From Marinobacter sp. F3R11 (GTDB lineage: Bacteria; Pseudomonadota; Gammaproteobacteria; Pseudomonadales; Oleiphilaceae): DNA of 64,000 nucleotides. The notes beneath the pieces are model-generated. The model was not told where the DNA came from, did no database searches, and was given only the letters and a program-made list of their open reading frames with translations. The DNA lies in NCBI RefSeq assembly GCF_003318275.1, contig NZ_QOCH01000013.1, forward strand, positions 619,152 through 683,151, read 5' to 3'. Below are positions 46,410-56,313 of this stretch, in pieces. Numbering within the stretch: position 1 is the first letter of the stretch; each line of letters opens with the position of its first letter. Both the position numbers and the translations under genes were made by a program.

Positions 46410-47522
46410 CTATCGGGCAATCACTTTGTAGACCGGCCTGAGTTTGGGAATCTGCTTCAGAACGACCTGAATAACGGTCATCAGTGGCACCGCAAGCACT
46501 ACACCCACCGGCCCCCAAAGCCAGCCCCAGAAGAAAATGGAAACAAATATAATGACCGGGTTAATCGCCATGCGAAAGCCGTGGATCCAGGGTTCGATAA
46601 AGAAACCCACCATGGTAGTCAGGGCAAGATAACCCACGGGTGCAATCGCCATCATCCACAAAGTGTCCAGGCTTACTGCAGAGACAACCGCCAGCAAAAG
46701 AATAGTGAGAATAACACCCAGATAAGGGATGAAACGCGCCAGACCTGCAACCAGGCCCCAGACAGCAGGATCGGGCAACCCGACCGCCCAGGCCATAAGC
46801 CCCGTTGCCACCCCGACAGAGGTGTTGCTGATACCCAGAACCCCCAGATACTGCGCAATCTGATGCTGGGAATCTCTGGTGATCCGGAGCACTGTCCTGC
46901 GATGACCTCTCGGCAACTGCCTGACAAAGTTACGCACCAGTCTGTCGCCGCTGACCAACAGGAAGTAAGTAAGTGCCATGGCGAGAGCGAGACCCGCCAG
47001 ACCATCCCGGGCTTTGCTCATTAACTGAGCCCGCCAGGACTCAGCCTGCAGAACAACGGTGGTTGGCTCCTGACCTGTACTTTCACCACTTCCGTCCGAG
47101 AGGCCACTGACAGACTCCTCCACTTTCTGGGCGGATTCTGTCACCCTGCTGATCTGCCGTTTAAGCTCACTTTCGCCGACCAGCAAACGGGAAATGCCTT
47201 CGGGAGCCTTACCTGCCCACTCCAGCGCCGGTGTGGCAACCGCCATAGTGACACCTGCGATAGATGCAAGTAACAGCAACACCAGAATCAGCGAACTGAC
47301 GACTCTGGGAATGTGCAGACCGGAACACATGCGCGAAGCCAGAGGCGACAACAGCAAGCTTGTCAGCAGCGCCAGCACCATCGGCAGAATGATCTGATGA
47401 GCCAGATACAAGGTATACAGCACACCCAGAATGAAAAGACCGTAGATAGGCGTGGAAAGATCGGTAAGTGTTTTTCCGGTTTTGGGACTGGGTTGTTGAC
47501 TTGAATTCTGATCGTCATCCAT
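46410..47522 (-). CDS. AI-2E-family (PerM/TqsA-like) membrane transporter
   Basis: A 370-residue inner-membrane protein of the AI-2E transporter family. It has two N-terminal helices, a central soluble region (about residues 95-165, coiled and Ser-rich), then about five C-terminal helices. It carries RFIPYLGVILTILLL and the ending FFWGWLWGPVGVVLAVPLMTV, diagnostic of this family. The substrate is not known from sequence; family members export or import diverse small molecules. It lies alone between the dehydrogenase and the AAA+ ATPase genes. Confidence 0.9.
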   Translation of the reverse strand: MDDDQNSSQQPSPKTGKTLTDLSTPIYGLFILGVLYTLYLAHQIILPMVLALLTSLLLSPLASRMCSGLHIPRVVSSLILVLLLLASIAGVTMAVATPALEWAGKAPEGISRLLVGESELKRQISRVTESAQKVEESVSGLSDGSGESTGQEPTTVVLQAESWRAQLMSKARDGLAGLALAMALTYFLLVSGDRLVRNFVRQLPRGHRRTVLRITRDSQHQIAQYLGVLGISNTSVGVATGLMAWAVGLPDPAVWGLVAGLARFIPYLGVILTILLLAVVSAVSLDTLWMMAIAPVGYLALTTMVGFFIEPWIHGFRMAINPVIIFVSIFFWGWLWGPVGVVLAVPLMTVIQVVLKQIPKLRPVYKVIAR

Positions 47523-47657
47523 GGGAAGTCCCTGGCCTGTCAGCCGGCAACGCTTACGAGCGCGACCAGCATCAGTTAATATGCCACCAATACTCTGACT
47601 GGCATGCGGTCAGACAGTGTACCTTTGGAAATGCAGGATCCTCCACTCTGGTTATAT

Positions 47658-50600
47658 TTATTTCCTGACACCAATCGTCGTTGGATCCAGAGTTGCCAGC
47701 CTTTCTTCCAGCTCTCTGGTAACTTCTAAAACACGGCTCATTTCGCGCTGGGTTTTCAGATCCAGGCCCAGCTTGCCATCCATGAGCTTCAGCAATGGAA
47801 CAATGGATTCCTCAAAGATTCGGGTAAACGCCTTGAGAGCCTCACCTACCTGGGGAGGGCTGTCCAGGTTTACCGTAACTTCCGGAGCCAGCTGTACAGA
47901 CTGCAGGCCTTCGGCCAGACCGGTTTCCAGGGACCGGGACAATTCACCAATGGCTTTACCGAGATCAGGCTCCGAGTCACTCTTGCTCGCCAGACCAGCG
48001 ACTAACTGCTGCCCCAGTTGCTGCATTTGCTCGGCAATCACACCGAGTTGGCGCACCACTTTCACGCCGGTTTCTTCATCCCCCCCGGCCTGTTGACGGC
48101 GGCGATACTCTTCGCAGATAGCCTGCCAGCGGGCGGCCTCAGCTTCAGTCAGGGTGCCACGCATTTGCTTGAGTTTAAGCAGGTTCTCTTCTGCCCCCTG
48201 GGTCAGCAGCTGGGATTCGCCCTGGTAGTGATCGTCAATCAGGGCATCCAGTTCTTTATCGCTCATAACCGGCGACAGTTTTTCCGCCAGCTTGTTCATG
48301 TTCCGGTAACTGCCCTGCAATTTGAAGGCAGGCTCAGTACGATAGGCGTCAGCCTGGGCACTGGAGGCAATGTACGCCTGGTTCACCCGCAAGACGGTTT
48401 CCCGAACACGCATCATTTTCTTCAGCAGAGAAACAATTTCATCCCGCTCAGCGGCACTGTAGTCATGCTCGAAATCGGAATCCGCCACGGTTTTACCTTC
48501 AGCCACATCCGCAAATCGGTAGAAGTCCGCCATACCCCGGGTCGCCAAGGGTGCCAGTACCCGGTTGGCGCTCAGGCTATTCTCTATATAAGACAACTCA
48601 AAAGCATGCTCCATGCCCGACAACACATCACCCAGGTTGTAGATATCCGCCCGGTTCGCCAGCATATCCGGCACTTTGAACATTTCGCCGCTTTCGGTAT
48701 AGGGGTTACCTGCCATCACCACACAGAACCGTTTGCCACGCATGTCATACGTACTGGTTCGGCCACGCCATACGCCTTCAATACGCCGGGTGCCGTCACA
48801 CAGGGAAATGAATTTCTGCAGGAATTCAGGGTGGGTATGCTGGATGTCATCCAGATACAACATCACGTTGTTGCCCATTTCCAAAGCGAGGTTAAGCTTG
48901 ACCAGCTCCGCTTCGGCAGTGGAATGGGGGGCTTTTTCCGGGTCGAGCGAGGTGACATCGTGGCCTAAACTCGGGCAGTTGATCTTCATGAAGATCAGGC
49001 CCAGGCGATTGGCAACGTATTCCATCAAGGTGGTTTTACCGTAACCAGGTGGTGAGATCATCATCAGCAAGCCAGACTGATCAGTGCGGCGGTCCTCACC
49101 GGCAGTCCCCATCTGTTTGGCCAGGTTGTCGCCGATGATCGGCAGATAGCTCTCGCTGATCAGCTTATTGCGCACAAACGACGACAGTGGACGGGGCCGG
49201 TATTCCTCAAGACGTAACTGCTCGCGCCACTTTGCCAAAACCTTATGACGGACTTCCTGTAACTGTTGCCAACCGGGAATGATTTCCTGCTGGTGATAAC
49301 GGAGGCGTTCATCGAACTCATCCAGTTGCAGACTCAGGGAACGCTCATTGATGCTCGCGTGCTGACCCAACAAACCCTCGACCTGAAACGCCAGTTCAAC
49401 ACTGCGCACCGCAGTAGAGATAGCGTCTCCGGCGTTGAGCACGGCCACCACTTCCGGCAGGTAATGCAGTAAATGCTGCTGATTGGCCTTGCCCATCCAG
49501 GCTTTTACCCAATGGCTGGTAATGCTCCAGCGCGCGGCAGGGTTACCGGCCACCACATTCAAGGCATTCTCATATTGGGAGAACTGATTATCCCGTTTCA
49601 GAGCTTCGGTAAAGTCTTCAGCCAGCTCTCCGGCATAACGGGTAATTTCAAAGGCTTCTGCTTCTTCCGCCAGCTGTAAAACCAGATACCGGGCTGCGGA
49701 TTTCAGCAGAGTGCGTTCGGTACTGCCTTTTTCAGTTAACGTGAGCCCATGAATCTCTACAAATTCCGACAGTTTTGGCTCAAGCTCCTGTTCCAGGGCC
49801 TGCAGCAACTCATTGGACTGCATCATGCGGCTCAGTATGCCGGCCGACAAACAACGGGAGCGCAGCTGTCGGGCATGTATCTGCTGTTGACTCAGCTCTG
49901 CCCAGAACAGAATGGCCAGCGCCCGGGCATTCGGGCTGAAACGCAGTAATCCGGCATTCTGAATGGCGGGCCAGAGAGTGCTGACAAGCAATGCGGCATC
50001 GTGGTCATGGATGCCTTTTTCATAGCCTTCACGGTAACGAGGCGAGGCAAAATTACGAATATAACCCGTAAGTTCCTCAATATTAGCAACGTTCACGGGT
50101 AGATCAGGCGATTTCCGGAACTCTTCAATCACCAGTGCCGCCAGATACTCAGCCCGATATACCTTGTCGGACTCAGACGGCTGGCTCATATTCCAGTAGC
50201 CCCGCAGGCGATCCAGTTCCGGCTCATCCAGCCGTTCATAATACTGGGTGCCGGTCAGATGCAGCAGTACGTGGTCGTCCCTGGGAATCAGGGTGAGATC
50301 AAGATCTTGCTGGTTCACGCTGAATTTGTGCTTGCCAAGGCGAATAACCGCACCACCCTCTTCGAAGATGTCGGCCTTGTCCCGCACGCTTCGCAGAGCG
50401 GTATCCTGAGCGGCTTTCAGCTGACCAAGGCAATCGTCAGCTTCCATGGCTGCGCCCAACTCGCGCAGTTCTTTCGCCATACTACGCAGACGCGCCACCA
50501 TGGCATCCGAGGCAAAGAAAGCGTGCAACTCCTCCGGGCTGGTAAAACGTTCGGTACGGCGGCTGACATTTTTCAGGATACGCTCCGCAGCATCCGTCAA

Positions 50601-52934
50601 AGTAGTTACTCGGCGCTGCTGTTGGTCCTGAAGTTGCTGGCGTCTGGCCTCAATGCTTTCGTGGGCATTCTCACGCTGTTCCAGAACGGCAGCAAGAAAC
50701 TCATCGTACTCGCCAAACTGGCTTTCCAGCTCTTGCAGCTGATCCAGCATACGGGTCATCAAGCCATCACATTCCCGCACCTCAGTCAGCGCACTGACAC
50801 CGTTCGCCAGGCTCTGTTCAAACAGCCGGATCCGGGCGGCAAACTGAGCCCGCGCCTCAGCACTGCCCTGCTCTTTCAGGCGAATTTCTGCTTCTGAACG
50901 CTGCTGATTGATACTGGCGTATATCCCCGAAATGTTATCGGTAATGGCCGTTTCCAACGCAGCATCATCGCCCGCCATAGAAGCCAGCATGCCCTGAATC
51001 ATATCCAGGCCAGTGGTCAGCTCCCGGTAACGCTCCACAATTTTTTTCAGGGCATCCCGGCTTTCGGCTTCAGTCAGTGCGGCTTGCAATTCTGCCAGGG
51101 TATTGCGGTAACCCTCTAAAGCTTCGGGCGAAGCGAGGAAACGGAACGTTCGATCCGTCAGCCGCTCTTCCGCCTCCGCCAGTTCCTTTTCCAGGGCCTC
51201 TATGCGGTCTTTGTCAGCGTAGCGCCGATCGCTCAGCGTCCGCACCCTGCCCCGGTGTTCCCGCAGCCTGGCCAGATAACCCACAAACTGGTCTGGCGTT
51301 TTCCAGCTATCCGGTTTCAGGTCCCGCATCAGGGCACTCTGAACATCGGCCATTTCGCTGATAGCCGTTTCTGTCTGGGACCGGATACTCTGAACTTTTT
51401 CATATTCATCCAGCACCAGCTCGGCGGTATTACGAATAGTGGTCAGCTGCTCATGCAAGCCGGAGACCAGTGCTTCATCCTGCCTTGCCGTCAACCAGTA
51501 AAACTGGTCAAGAACACGGTCTATGGTACGGATCAGTGCCGTGAAATGCCGTTCGCTCGCACTCCTGGATTCCACCAGAGTAATGACCGTGTTCAGTTCG
51601 GCAATGCCTCGCACCAAATCAGGGTTACCGATACGGGCCAGTTCGGAATCATTGGCAACACTGGCCTGTGCGTGGAAACTCTCTGAAGTAAACGGTGTTT
51701 CCCAAACCTGCAGAGGGTGTACCAGAGCGGGCTCGCTAGCGGCATTAAATATGACCAGATGCCCGTTTTCAAAAAGCGCATACCCATGGCCGACCAACGG
51801 CACATCCGCTTGTTTACGGATCAGGTTGTAGCGGAACAGAATGACCTGCCCGGTGAGCTGCTCGAAAAATACATACAGCACATCCTCACCGTTAGGCGAC
51901 CGCAATGAACGCTTGAGGCGGAAGTCTCCTTCCGGAATCTGGAAGGTTTTCAGCTCACCGGTGGTGAGGTAGTAGCCGGATGGGAAGATCAGGCCATGAT
52001 TATCCGGTAGCGAGGCCACAGAACCCGCCATGCTATCCACCCGTTCAATTTTCCTCTGAGTACGGTTGAACAGGTAATAACGCCACAGTTTTTCATTGAA
52101 GGGCAGAATCCGGACCAGAAGAATCTCGCCCAGGTCCGCGTATTCAAAAGTGGCATCGTCCAGAGACTGGGAATCCGATTCTACCGGGTCTGCATAAATG
52201 CCTTCCCCGGTGGCGGTATTGTTTTCTACCTTGAAGGTAATATTACCCCGCAGGTTATCCACAAACAGGGTGTCGGCAATGTTCAGGTGTGGAGAACGAC
52301 CCTGAACCTGCAAATCACGGCCAACGGTTTTCCAGGGAAAGCTGAAACGTTCAGGAAACGTAAGATCCCGCTCCCCCCGATTGTCGATATAGCGGCTGAC
52401 ATCGCCGCCCGGCGTCAGTTCCCAGCGGAAGATCCGCAGGTCATCCAGTTTGTCGCCGATGCGAAACGCCATCAGTAACATACCTTTGAGGATGACCAGC
52501 TGAGACAAGGTAGCGGTATTGTAGTATTGCTGCAGTTCCCGGAAGTCGGTGGCAAACCGGGCGTCCTTCAGGAAAGAACCCTCAATGCCAGCTTCCGTCA
52601 TTTCAAAACCATCGTCACCATCGCTCAGGTGATACAGGCAAAAGACGTCATCTATTTCCAGGGTTTTACGCAACCCCAGTTGCAGGTTAAAGCCAAAAAG
52701 AAGCTTATCGCCGAGGCGCACCACATCACGGGCTATAGCGTTGTTTTCGGTTCTTACCCGGGCGCGCCCAAGCACATTCATGCCGGCACTGCCAAAAATC
52801 TCTTCGCGGGCCTGGTTCAGCCCGCTCACCTGCTCCCGAAGCTGTCCACCCTGCTCTTTCAGGCGGCGCTGAATGGTCTCAAAAGCAGAACCTTCCTGGA
52901 CAATATTTTCAAGGCCGGTGCGATCAGTCGACAT
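47658..52934 (-). CDS. Giant DUF3686/AAA+ 'DNA repair ATPase'-like protein
   Basis: A 1758-residue protein. The N-terminal half (about 1-530) is mainly beta-rich and aromatic, with no familiar catalytic motif. A long coiled-coil region follows (about 530-860, rich in Glu, Gln and Arg). A mixed helical region precedes one AAA+ domain near residues 1270-1480. Walker A SPPGYGKTT is at about 1294-1302 and Walker B is NNVMLYLDDIQH near 1360, with AGNPYTESG as sensor-1 region. The C-terminal 200 residues are again helical. The family is commonly labelled 'DNA repair ATPase', but its neighbours here are membrane-stress proteins. Last gene of the three-gene minus-strand operon. Confidence 0.85.
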   Translation of the reverse strand: MSTDRTGLENIVQEGSAFETIQRRLKEQGGQLREQVSGLNQAREEIFGSAGMNVLGRARVRTENNAIARDVVRLGDKLLFGFNLQLGLRKTLEIDDVFCLYHLSDGDDGFEMTEAGIEGSFLKDARFATDFRELQQYYNTATLSQLVILKGMLLMAFRIGDKLDDLRIFRWELTPGGDVSRYIDNRGERDLTFPERFSFPWKTVGRDLQVQGRSPHLNIADTLFVDNLRGNITFKVENNTATGEGIYADPVESDSQSLDDATFEYADLGEILLVRILPFNEKLWRYYLFNRTQRKIERVDSMAGSVASLPDNHGLIFPSGYYLTTGELKTFQIPEGDFRLKRSLRSPNGEDVLYVFFEQLTGQVILFRYNLIRKQADVPLVGHGYALFENGHLVIFNAASEPALVHPLQVWETPFTSESFHAQASVANDSELARIGNPDLVRGIAELNTVITLVESRSASERHFTALIRTIDRVLDQFYWLTARQDEALVSGLHEQLTTIRNTAELVLDEYEKVQSIRSQTETAISEMADVQSALMRDLKPDSWKTPDQFVGYLARLREHRGRVRTLSDRRYADKDRIEALEKELAEAEERLTDRTFRFLASPEALEGYRNTLAELQAALTEAESRDALKKIVERYRELTTGLDMIQGMLASMAGDDAALETAITDNISGIYASINQQRSEAEIRLKEQGSAEARAQFAARIRLFEQSLANGVSALTEVRECDGLMTRMLDQLQELESQFGEYDEFLAAVLEQRENAHESIEARRQQLQDQQQRRVTTLTDAAERILKNVSRRTERFTSPEELHAFFASDAMVARLRSMAKELRELGAAMEADDCLGQLKAAQDTALRSVRDKADIFEEGGAVIRLGKHKFSVNQQDLDLTLIPRDDHVLLHLTGTQYYERLDEPELDRLRGYWNMSQPSESDKVYRAEYLAALVIEEFRKSPDLPVNVANIEELTGYIRNFASPRYREGYEKGIHDHDAALLVSTLWPAIQNAGLLRFSPNARALAILFWAELSQQQIHARQLRSRCLSAGILSRMMQSNELLQALEQELEPKLSEFVEIHGLTLTEKGSTERTLLKSAARYLVLQLAEEAEAFEITRYAGELAEDFTEALKRDNQFSQYENALNVVAGNPAARWSITSHWVKAWMGKANQQHLLHYLPEVVAVLNAGDAISTAVRSVELAFQVEGLLGQHASINERSLSLQLDEFDERLRYHQQEIIPGWQQLQEVRHKVLAKWREQLRLEEYRPRPLSSFVRNKLISESYLPIIGDNLAKQMGTAGEDRRTDQSGLLMMISPPGYGKTTLMEYVANRLGLIFMKINCPSLGHDVTSLDPEKAPHSTAEAELVKLNLALEMGNNVMLYLDDIQHTHPEFLQKFISLCDGTRRIEGVWRGRTSTYDMRGKRFCVVMAGNPYTESGEMFKVPDMLANRADIYNLGDVLSGMEHAFELSYIENSLSANRVLAPLATRGMADFYRFADVAEGKTVADSDFEHDYSAAERDEIVSLLKKMMRVRETVLRVNQAYIASSAQADAYRTEPAFKLQGSYRNMNKLAEKLSPVMSDKELDALIDDHYQGESQLLTQGAEENLLKLKQMRGTLTEAEAARWQAICEEYRRRQQAGGDEETGVKVVRQLGVIAEQMQQLGQQLVAGLASKSDSEPDLGKAIGELSRSLETGLAEGLQSVQLAPEVTVNLDSPPQVGEALKAFTRIFEESIVPLLKLMDGKLGLDLKTQREMSRVLEVTRELEERLATLDPTTIGVRK

Positions 52935-53018
52935 ACCAAATTATCCTGAACTGAGGGAAAACCTGAACGAAAACAGGTATCACCAGCACCAATTCAGGCA
53001 CTGGTGACACCTCTGGCT

Positions 53019-55022
53019 TTAAGCAGTTTCAGAGGAATTACCGGATTTTTCAGCAGCAACCCGCCCGGCAATGCCCGCCAGGGCCGATTGCAGCGATGGT
53101 GCTTTGTCCAGCACTCCCTGTACGCTCTTGCCATAACCCATTCCCTGGGCGAACTTCTCGAAGATACCGCCATCACCACCGATCATTTCAAACTTGGCAT
53201 CCTTCAATGCGGCAGCCATTATCCGGCCATTTTCCAGAATGCCCGTCTGGTGAGCTTCAATCTTGGCCATTACTTCTTTCTCATGAACTTCCAGGTTCAT
53301 ACGGAATTCTTCAAAGTGACGGGCTTCTTCAGACATGCCATCGTAGGCTTTCAGCTTCTCAACCAAACCAGATGCCTCAGCCTTGGCCATAGCTTCGCGA
53401 GCGTCTGCTTTCGCCCGGCCCATGCGTTCCTCACCTTCGGCTTCTGCCAGCACCATAGCCTTGCGGGCATCGGCTTTAGCCAGACCCAGCTTCTCTTCCC
53501 CCATGGCTTCTGTTTCGAGGCGATGTTCGAGTACCCGGACTTCAGCCATACCAGCGTCTTCATCTGCCTTGGCGGTAGCAGTTTTAACCTCGGCGCGGGC
53601 CAGACCGTCAGCGCGAATAGCTGACGCCTGAGCTTCTCTAACCTGCGCTTCAGCGAGCCCGTCAGAGGCGGACATCGCCTGACGACCACGAGCCCGTTTT
53701 TCATCGGCAATAGCTTGTTTCTCAGCTGCATCCAACTCGGCCTGAGCCGTGACGCGAATCTGTTCAGCTTCCAGCTTGGAACGCTCGAAAGCCGCTTCTG
53801 CCGCCTTCACATCCTTCAACTTGAGTTCATCGGCATCGGCCTCAGCCCCAATCACTTTCGTGACCTTCAAGCGCTCTGCTTCAGAACGGTTGCGAACATC
53901 CTTGATGTTTTCTTCTTCTTCAGCCACGTTGCGCTCAACCGCAATCCGCTGGCTGGTAATATCAGCAATTTCCTTGCGCTCACCTTCAAGCGCTTTTTCC
54001 ATACCAATCCGCTCAATTTCAACCGCACGCTCACGATTTACATCTTCCAGCTCGCGAGCCTGGCGAATTCGCACTTCTTCGATCTGCACCGCCCGCTCAC
54101 GAGCTTTCATAGCCATTTCAATCTGACGCTGCTTGTTCTCTTCCGCAATAGCCAGCTCTTCATCAGTTTTTATACGAGCAGCTTCGGCACGGGCACGCTC
54201 CTGTTCACGCACCTGTTCGGTCTCGGAGGTTTCACGAGCCTGCAGCGTTTCTATTTCACGGCGCTGACGAGCCTCTGCGTCAGCCTGGCTGCGCTCCAGT
54301 TCCAGTGAAGCTTCACGGGCAGATACGTTCTTCCGCTGAATTTCCAGCTCTTGGTCACGCTCTAAGCGATTTGTCTCAACATTATGGAATGCCGTTATTT
54401 CAGTAATCCGCTTGATACCTTCAGAATCCAGAATGTTGTTCGGATCCAGAGACGTTTTTGGCGTCTGCTCCAGGTAATCAATAGCTACGTCTTCAAGGAT
54501 ATAGCCGTTAAGATCTTCACCAATGGTTTCAATGATGGAGTCACGGAAGTGTTGACGCTCTTCGAACAGCTGCATAAACTCCAGCTTTTTACCAACCGTT
54601 TTTAATGCTTCGCTGAATTTGGCGTTGAAAAGCTCATTTACCGCATCACGGTCAGAAGCACGCCCGACCCCTACAGATTTAGCCACCCTAAGTACGTCTT
54701 CCGCGGTTTCATTAACACGCAGGTAGAAGGCAACTGTAATATCAGCACGCAGATTGTCTTTACAGATCAGGCCTTCCTTGCCGGTGCGGTTCAGCTCCAG
54801 AGTGATGACCGAGATCTTCATGGTTTCGGCGCGATGAATAACCGGCAATACCATCGCACCAGTAAAATATACCTTCGGCGTAGGAGACAAATCGTTCACG
54901 ATCAATGCCTGCCCCTGGTCTACCTTGCGATAGAACGCCTTGAACAGGGCAAGCACACCTAATATCAGCAATACCCCAACACCAACGGCTGTGAGTAACG
55001 GTATCATCCACGACAAATCCAT
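53019..55022 (-). CDS. yqiK: Flotillin-family protein (YqiK-like, long form)
   Basis: A 667-residue SPFH-domain protein, roughly 110 residues longer than E. coli YqiK. The N-terminal membrane anchor (residues about 7-29) is followed by the SPFH/band-7 region (about 30-220), with the flotillin-type RADITVAFYLRVNETAEDV. A very long charged coiled coil covers about 220-600 and includes a duplicated AKADARKAM/AKADAREAM segment. The C-terminal part is Gly/Ala-rich and ends in NSSETA. Forms membrane microdomain scaffolds in the family. It lies between yqiJ-like and the AAA+ gene in one transcript. Confidence 0.9.
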   Translation of the reverse strand: MDLSWMIPLLTAVGVGVLLILGVLALFKAFYRKVDQGQALIVNDLSPTPKVYFTGAMVLPVIHRAETMKISVITLELNRTGKEGLICKDNLRADITVAFYLRVNETAEDVLRVAKSVGVGRASDRDAVNELFNAKFSEALKTVGKKLEFMQLFEERQHFRDSIIETIGEDLNGYILEDVAIDYLEQTPKTSLDPNNILDSEGIKRITEITAFHNVETNRLERDQELEIQRKNVSAREASLELERSQADAEARQRREIETLQARETSETEQVREQERARAEAARIKTDEELAIAEENKQRQIEMAMKARERAVQIEEVRIRQARELEDVNRERAVEIERIGMEKALEGERKEIADITSQRIAVERNVAEEEENIKDVRNRSEAERLKVTKVIGAEADADELKLKDVKAAEAAFERSKLEAEQIRVTAQAELDAAEKQAIADEKRARGRQAMSASDGLAEAQVREAQASAIRADGLARAEVKTATAKADEDAGMAEVRVLEHRLETEAMGEEKLGLAKADARKAMVLAEAEGEERMGRAKADAREAMAKAEASGLVEKLKAYDGMSEEARHFEEFRMNLEVHEKEVMAKIEAHQTGILENGRIMAAALKDAKFEMIGGDGGIFEKFAQGMGYGKSVQGVLDKAPSLQSALAGIAGRVAAEKSGNSSETA

Positions 55023-55064
55023 CCAGAATTCTCCTAAGCTGGTTATAAAGGCATAAGCACTGGG

Positions 55065-55691
55065 TTATCCGGCAGAATCACCGGAATAAAATTCGGATTC
55101 CGGAACTACCCACCAGGCATTTTTATCCGGAATATGTTCAATAATGACTGCCCGTTGACGATGGGAGAGTGGTGAATGGCTACGGATCTGAAGGACAAGG
55201 TGAGCGCCATCAAGAATAGCCTCCCCGCGACCAGTGGACTCCGTAACCCCTGAAGAAATTACGACACAGGATGTACCAACAATCCGCTTTTGAAGCGGTG
55301 GCAGAAAAGCCCTGCGAAACAGAGGCCTCAGCGGACGTATCACAACAGACGTTGCCAGTACCCCGACCACAAAAGCCGCAAAAATAACGGCGACTCCGTA
55401 TAACCAGTGCAGCAACCCGGGGGGAACAAGAGCCCCGAAAATCAGATCAATAAAATAGCTTGCCAGCCAGCCAAGCAGAAACAGAAGTGTGAGTACCAAC
55501 GGCAGGGGTACACCCTGAAGCCCCAGAGTAACCATCAGGCCACTAAAGTCACCACTGGCATCGATATCGCCATCTGTATCTACATCACCCATACCCAGCA
55601 GCGATATCAGCCAATAGACGATGGCCACGCACAACAAGATGGAGAAAACCATCGTTGGAAAAGAAAAGGCTACAGAGAAGAATGTTTCCAT
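55065..55691 (-). CDS. yqiJ: OB-fold membrane protein (YqiJ/NfeD-like)
   Basis: A 208-residue membrane protein, the same length class as E. coli YqiJ (209). Three membrane segments lie at about residues 10-33, 60-85 and 90-115, with an acidic loop GDVDTDGDIDASGD after the first. The C-terminal soluble part (about 130-205) is a small OB-like beta domain. YqiJ and YqiK go together in many bacteria, as NfeD and flotillin do. First gene of the minus-strand operon, divergent from yjfI. Confidence 0.88.
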   Translation of the reverse strand: METFFSVAFSFPTMVFSILLCVAIVYWLISLLGMGDVDTDGDIDASGDFSGLMVTLGLQGVPLPLVLTLLFLLGWLASYFIDLIFGALVPPGLLHWLYGVAVIFAAFVVGVLATSVVIRPLRPLFRRAFLPPLQKRIVGTSCVVISSGVTESTGRGEAILDGAHLVLQIRSHSPLSHRQRAVIIEHIPDKNAWWVVPESEFYSGDSAG

Positions 55692-55726
55692 ACGTGCCCA
55701 GGCACCCGTTCCGATAAACCTATTAA

Positions 55727-55743
55727 TTGACAGTTTGTGTCAA
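55727..55743. promoter_or_regulatory. Palindrome TTGACA-N5-TGTCAA, copy 1
   Basis: TTGACAGTTTGTGTCAA, 36 bases before the yqiJ-like start. Its left or right half could also serve as a -35 box for minus-strand transcription. The same pattern occurs 89 bases away (55816), and the two bracket the shared promoter region, as expected for a common operator. Confidence 0.6.
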
Positions 55744-55778
55744 ACGAGGATGTCGTTATAACGCATACAAACTATTTC

Positions 55779-55806
55779 TTGCAAATGTTTAATCGCAGGG
55801 TATAGA
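55779..55806 (+). promoter_or_regulatory. Candidate sigma70 promoter of the yjfI-pspA operon
   Basis: TTGCAA (55779-55784), a 16-base spacer, and TATAGA (55801-55806) give a good -35/-10 pair. The start would lie near 55813, so the second palindrome covers roughly +3 to +20, a position where bound protein would repress. Confidence 0.55.
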
Positions 55807-55815
55807 CTCGAATCA

Positions 55816-55832
55816 TTGACATAAAATGTCAA
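55816..55832. promoter_or_regulatory. Palindrome TTGACA-N5-TGTCAA, copy 2
   Basis: TTGACATAAAATGTCAA, identical in both arms to the copy at 55727. It overlaps the first transcribed bases predicted for the yjfI operon. The start ATG of the longest frame (55826) falls inside it, which argues that translation starts further down, at 55895. Confidence 0.6.
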
Positions 55833-55894
55833 GTCCCATTAGAGGTTCGCCCGAGTCGGCCGAATCTGTTCAACGCCACAGGAAGGAGCTATTT

Positions 55895-56299
55895 GTGGAT
55901 ATTCAAACTCTCACCCTGGCTTTGGGTGACTCTACTCACGCTGGCCGAACCTTCGACGTCATGCCCATAGTTGGGGAAGAACCGGTACTTCAGGTTACAG
56001 TTTCCGGAGCAGAAGAAACGCCGGTATACGTTACCGTGACCGACACTCAGATTCTGTGCCTTGTGTATCTTTTTGATGAACAGGAGTTGAATCCGGAACG
56101 TTTGAGTGAGCTGCATGAAAACATGCTTCGCATCAGTGTACCCATGCCTCTGAGCGCACTTGGTAAAACTGGTGACCACTATGTGGCATACGGAGCTCTG
56201 AGCCCGACCTCCGGGGCTGCTGAAATCATGCAGGAACTGGTCACGCTGGCCGAGAATTCAATCGACCTGTTGCAGACATTTGAAGACTACCTGGCTTAA
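55895..56299 (+). CDS. yjfI: DUF2170 protein (YjfI-like)
   Basis: A 134-residue cytoplasmic protein, the length of E. coli YjfI (133). GTG 55895 is selected because AGGAAGGAG lies upstream; the longer frame from 55826 starts inside a palindrome. The fold is a single alpha/beta domain with PVYVTVTDTQILCLVYLFDEQ and a C-terminal helix. It precedes the PspA gene by 14 bases, as in E. coli yjfI-yjfJ. The function of the family is not established; a chaperone-like partner of PspA is an inference from context. Confidence 0.88.
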   Translation: MDIQTLTLALGDSTHAGRTFDVMPIVGEEPVLQVTVSGAEETPVYVTVTDTQILCLVYLFDEQELNPERLSELHENMLRISVPMPLSALGKTGDHYVAYGALSPTSGAAEIMQELVTLAENSIDLLQTFEDYLA

Positions 56300-56313
56300 G
56301 TGAGGACTGAAAC

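Noticed and set aside
53715..54308. 197-codon plus-strand frame opposite the flotillin gene
   Set aside because: An antisense shadow of a low-complexity coiled coil; no ribosome site or family resemblance.
55826..55894. N-terminal extension of the DUF2170 protein
   Set aside because: The ATG lies within the palindrome, and the GTG at 55895 has a much better ribosome site and gives the family length.
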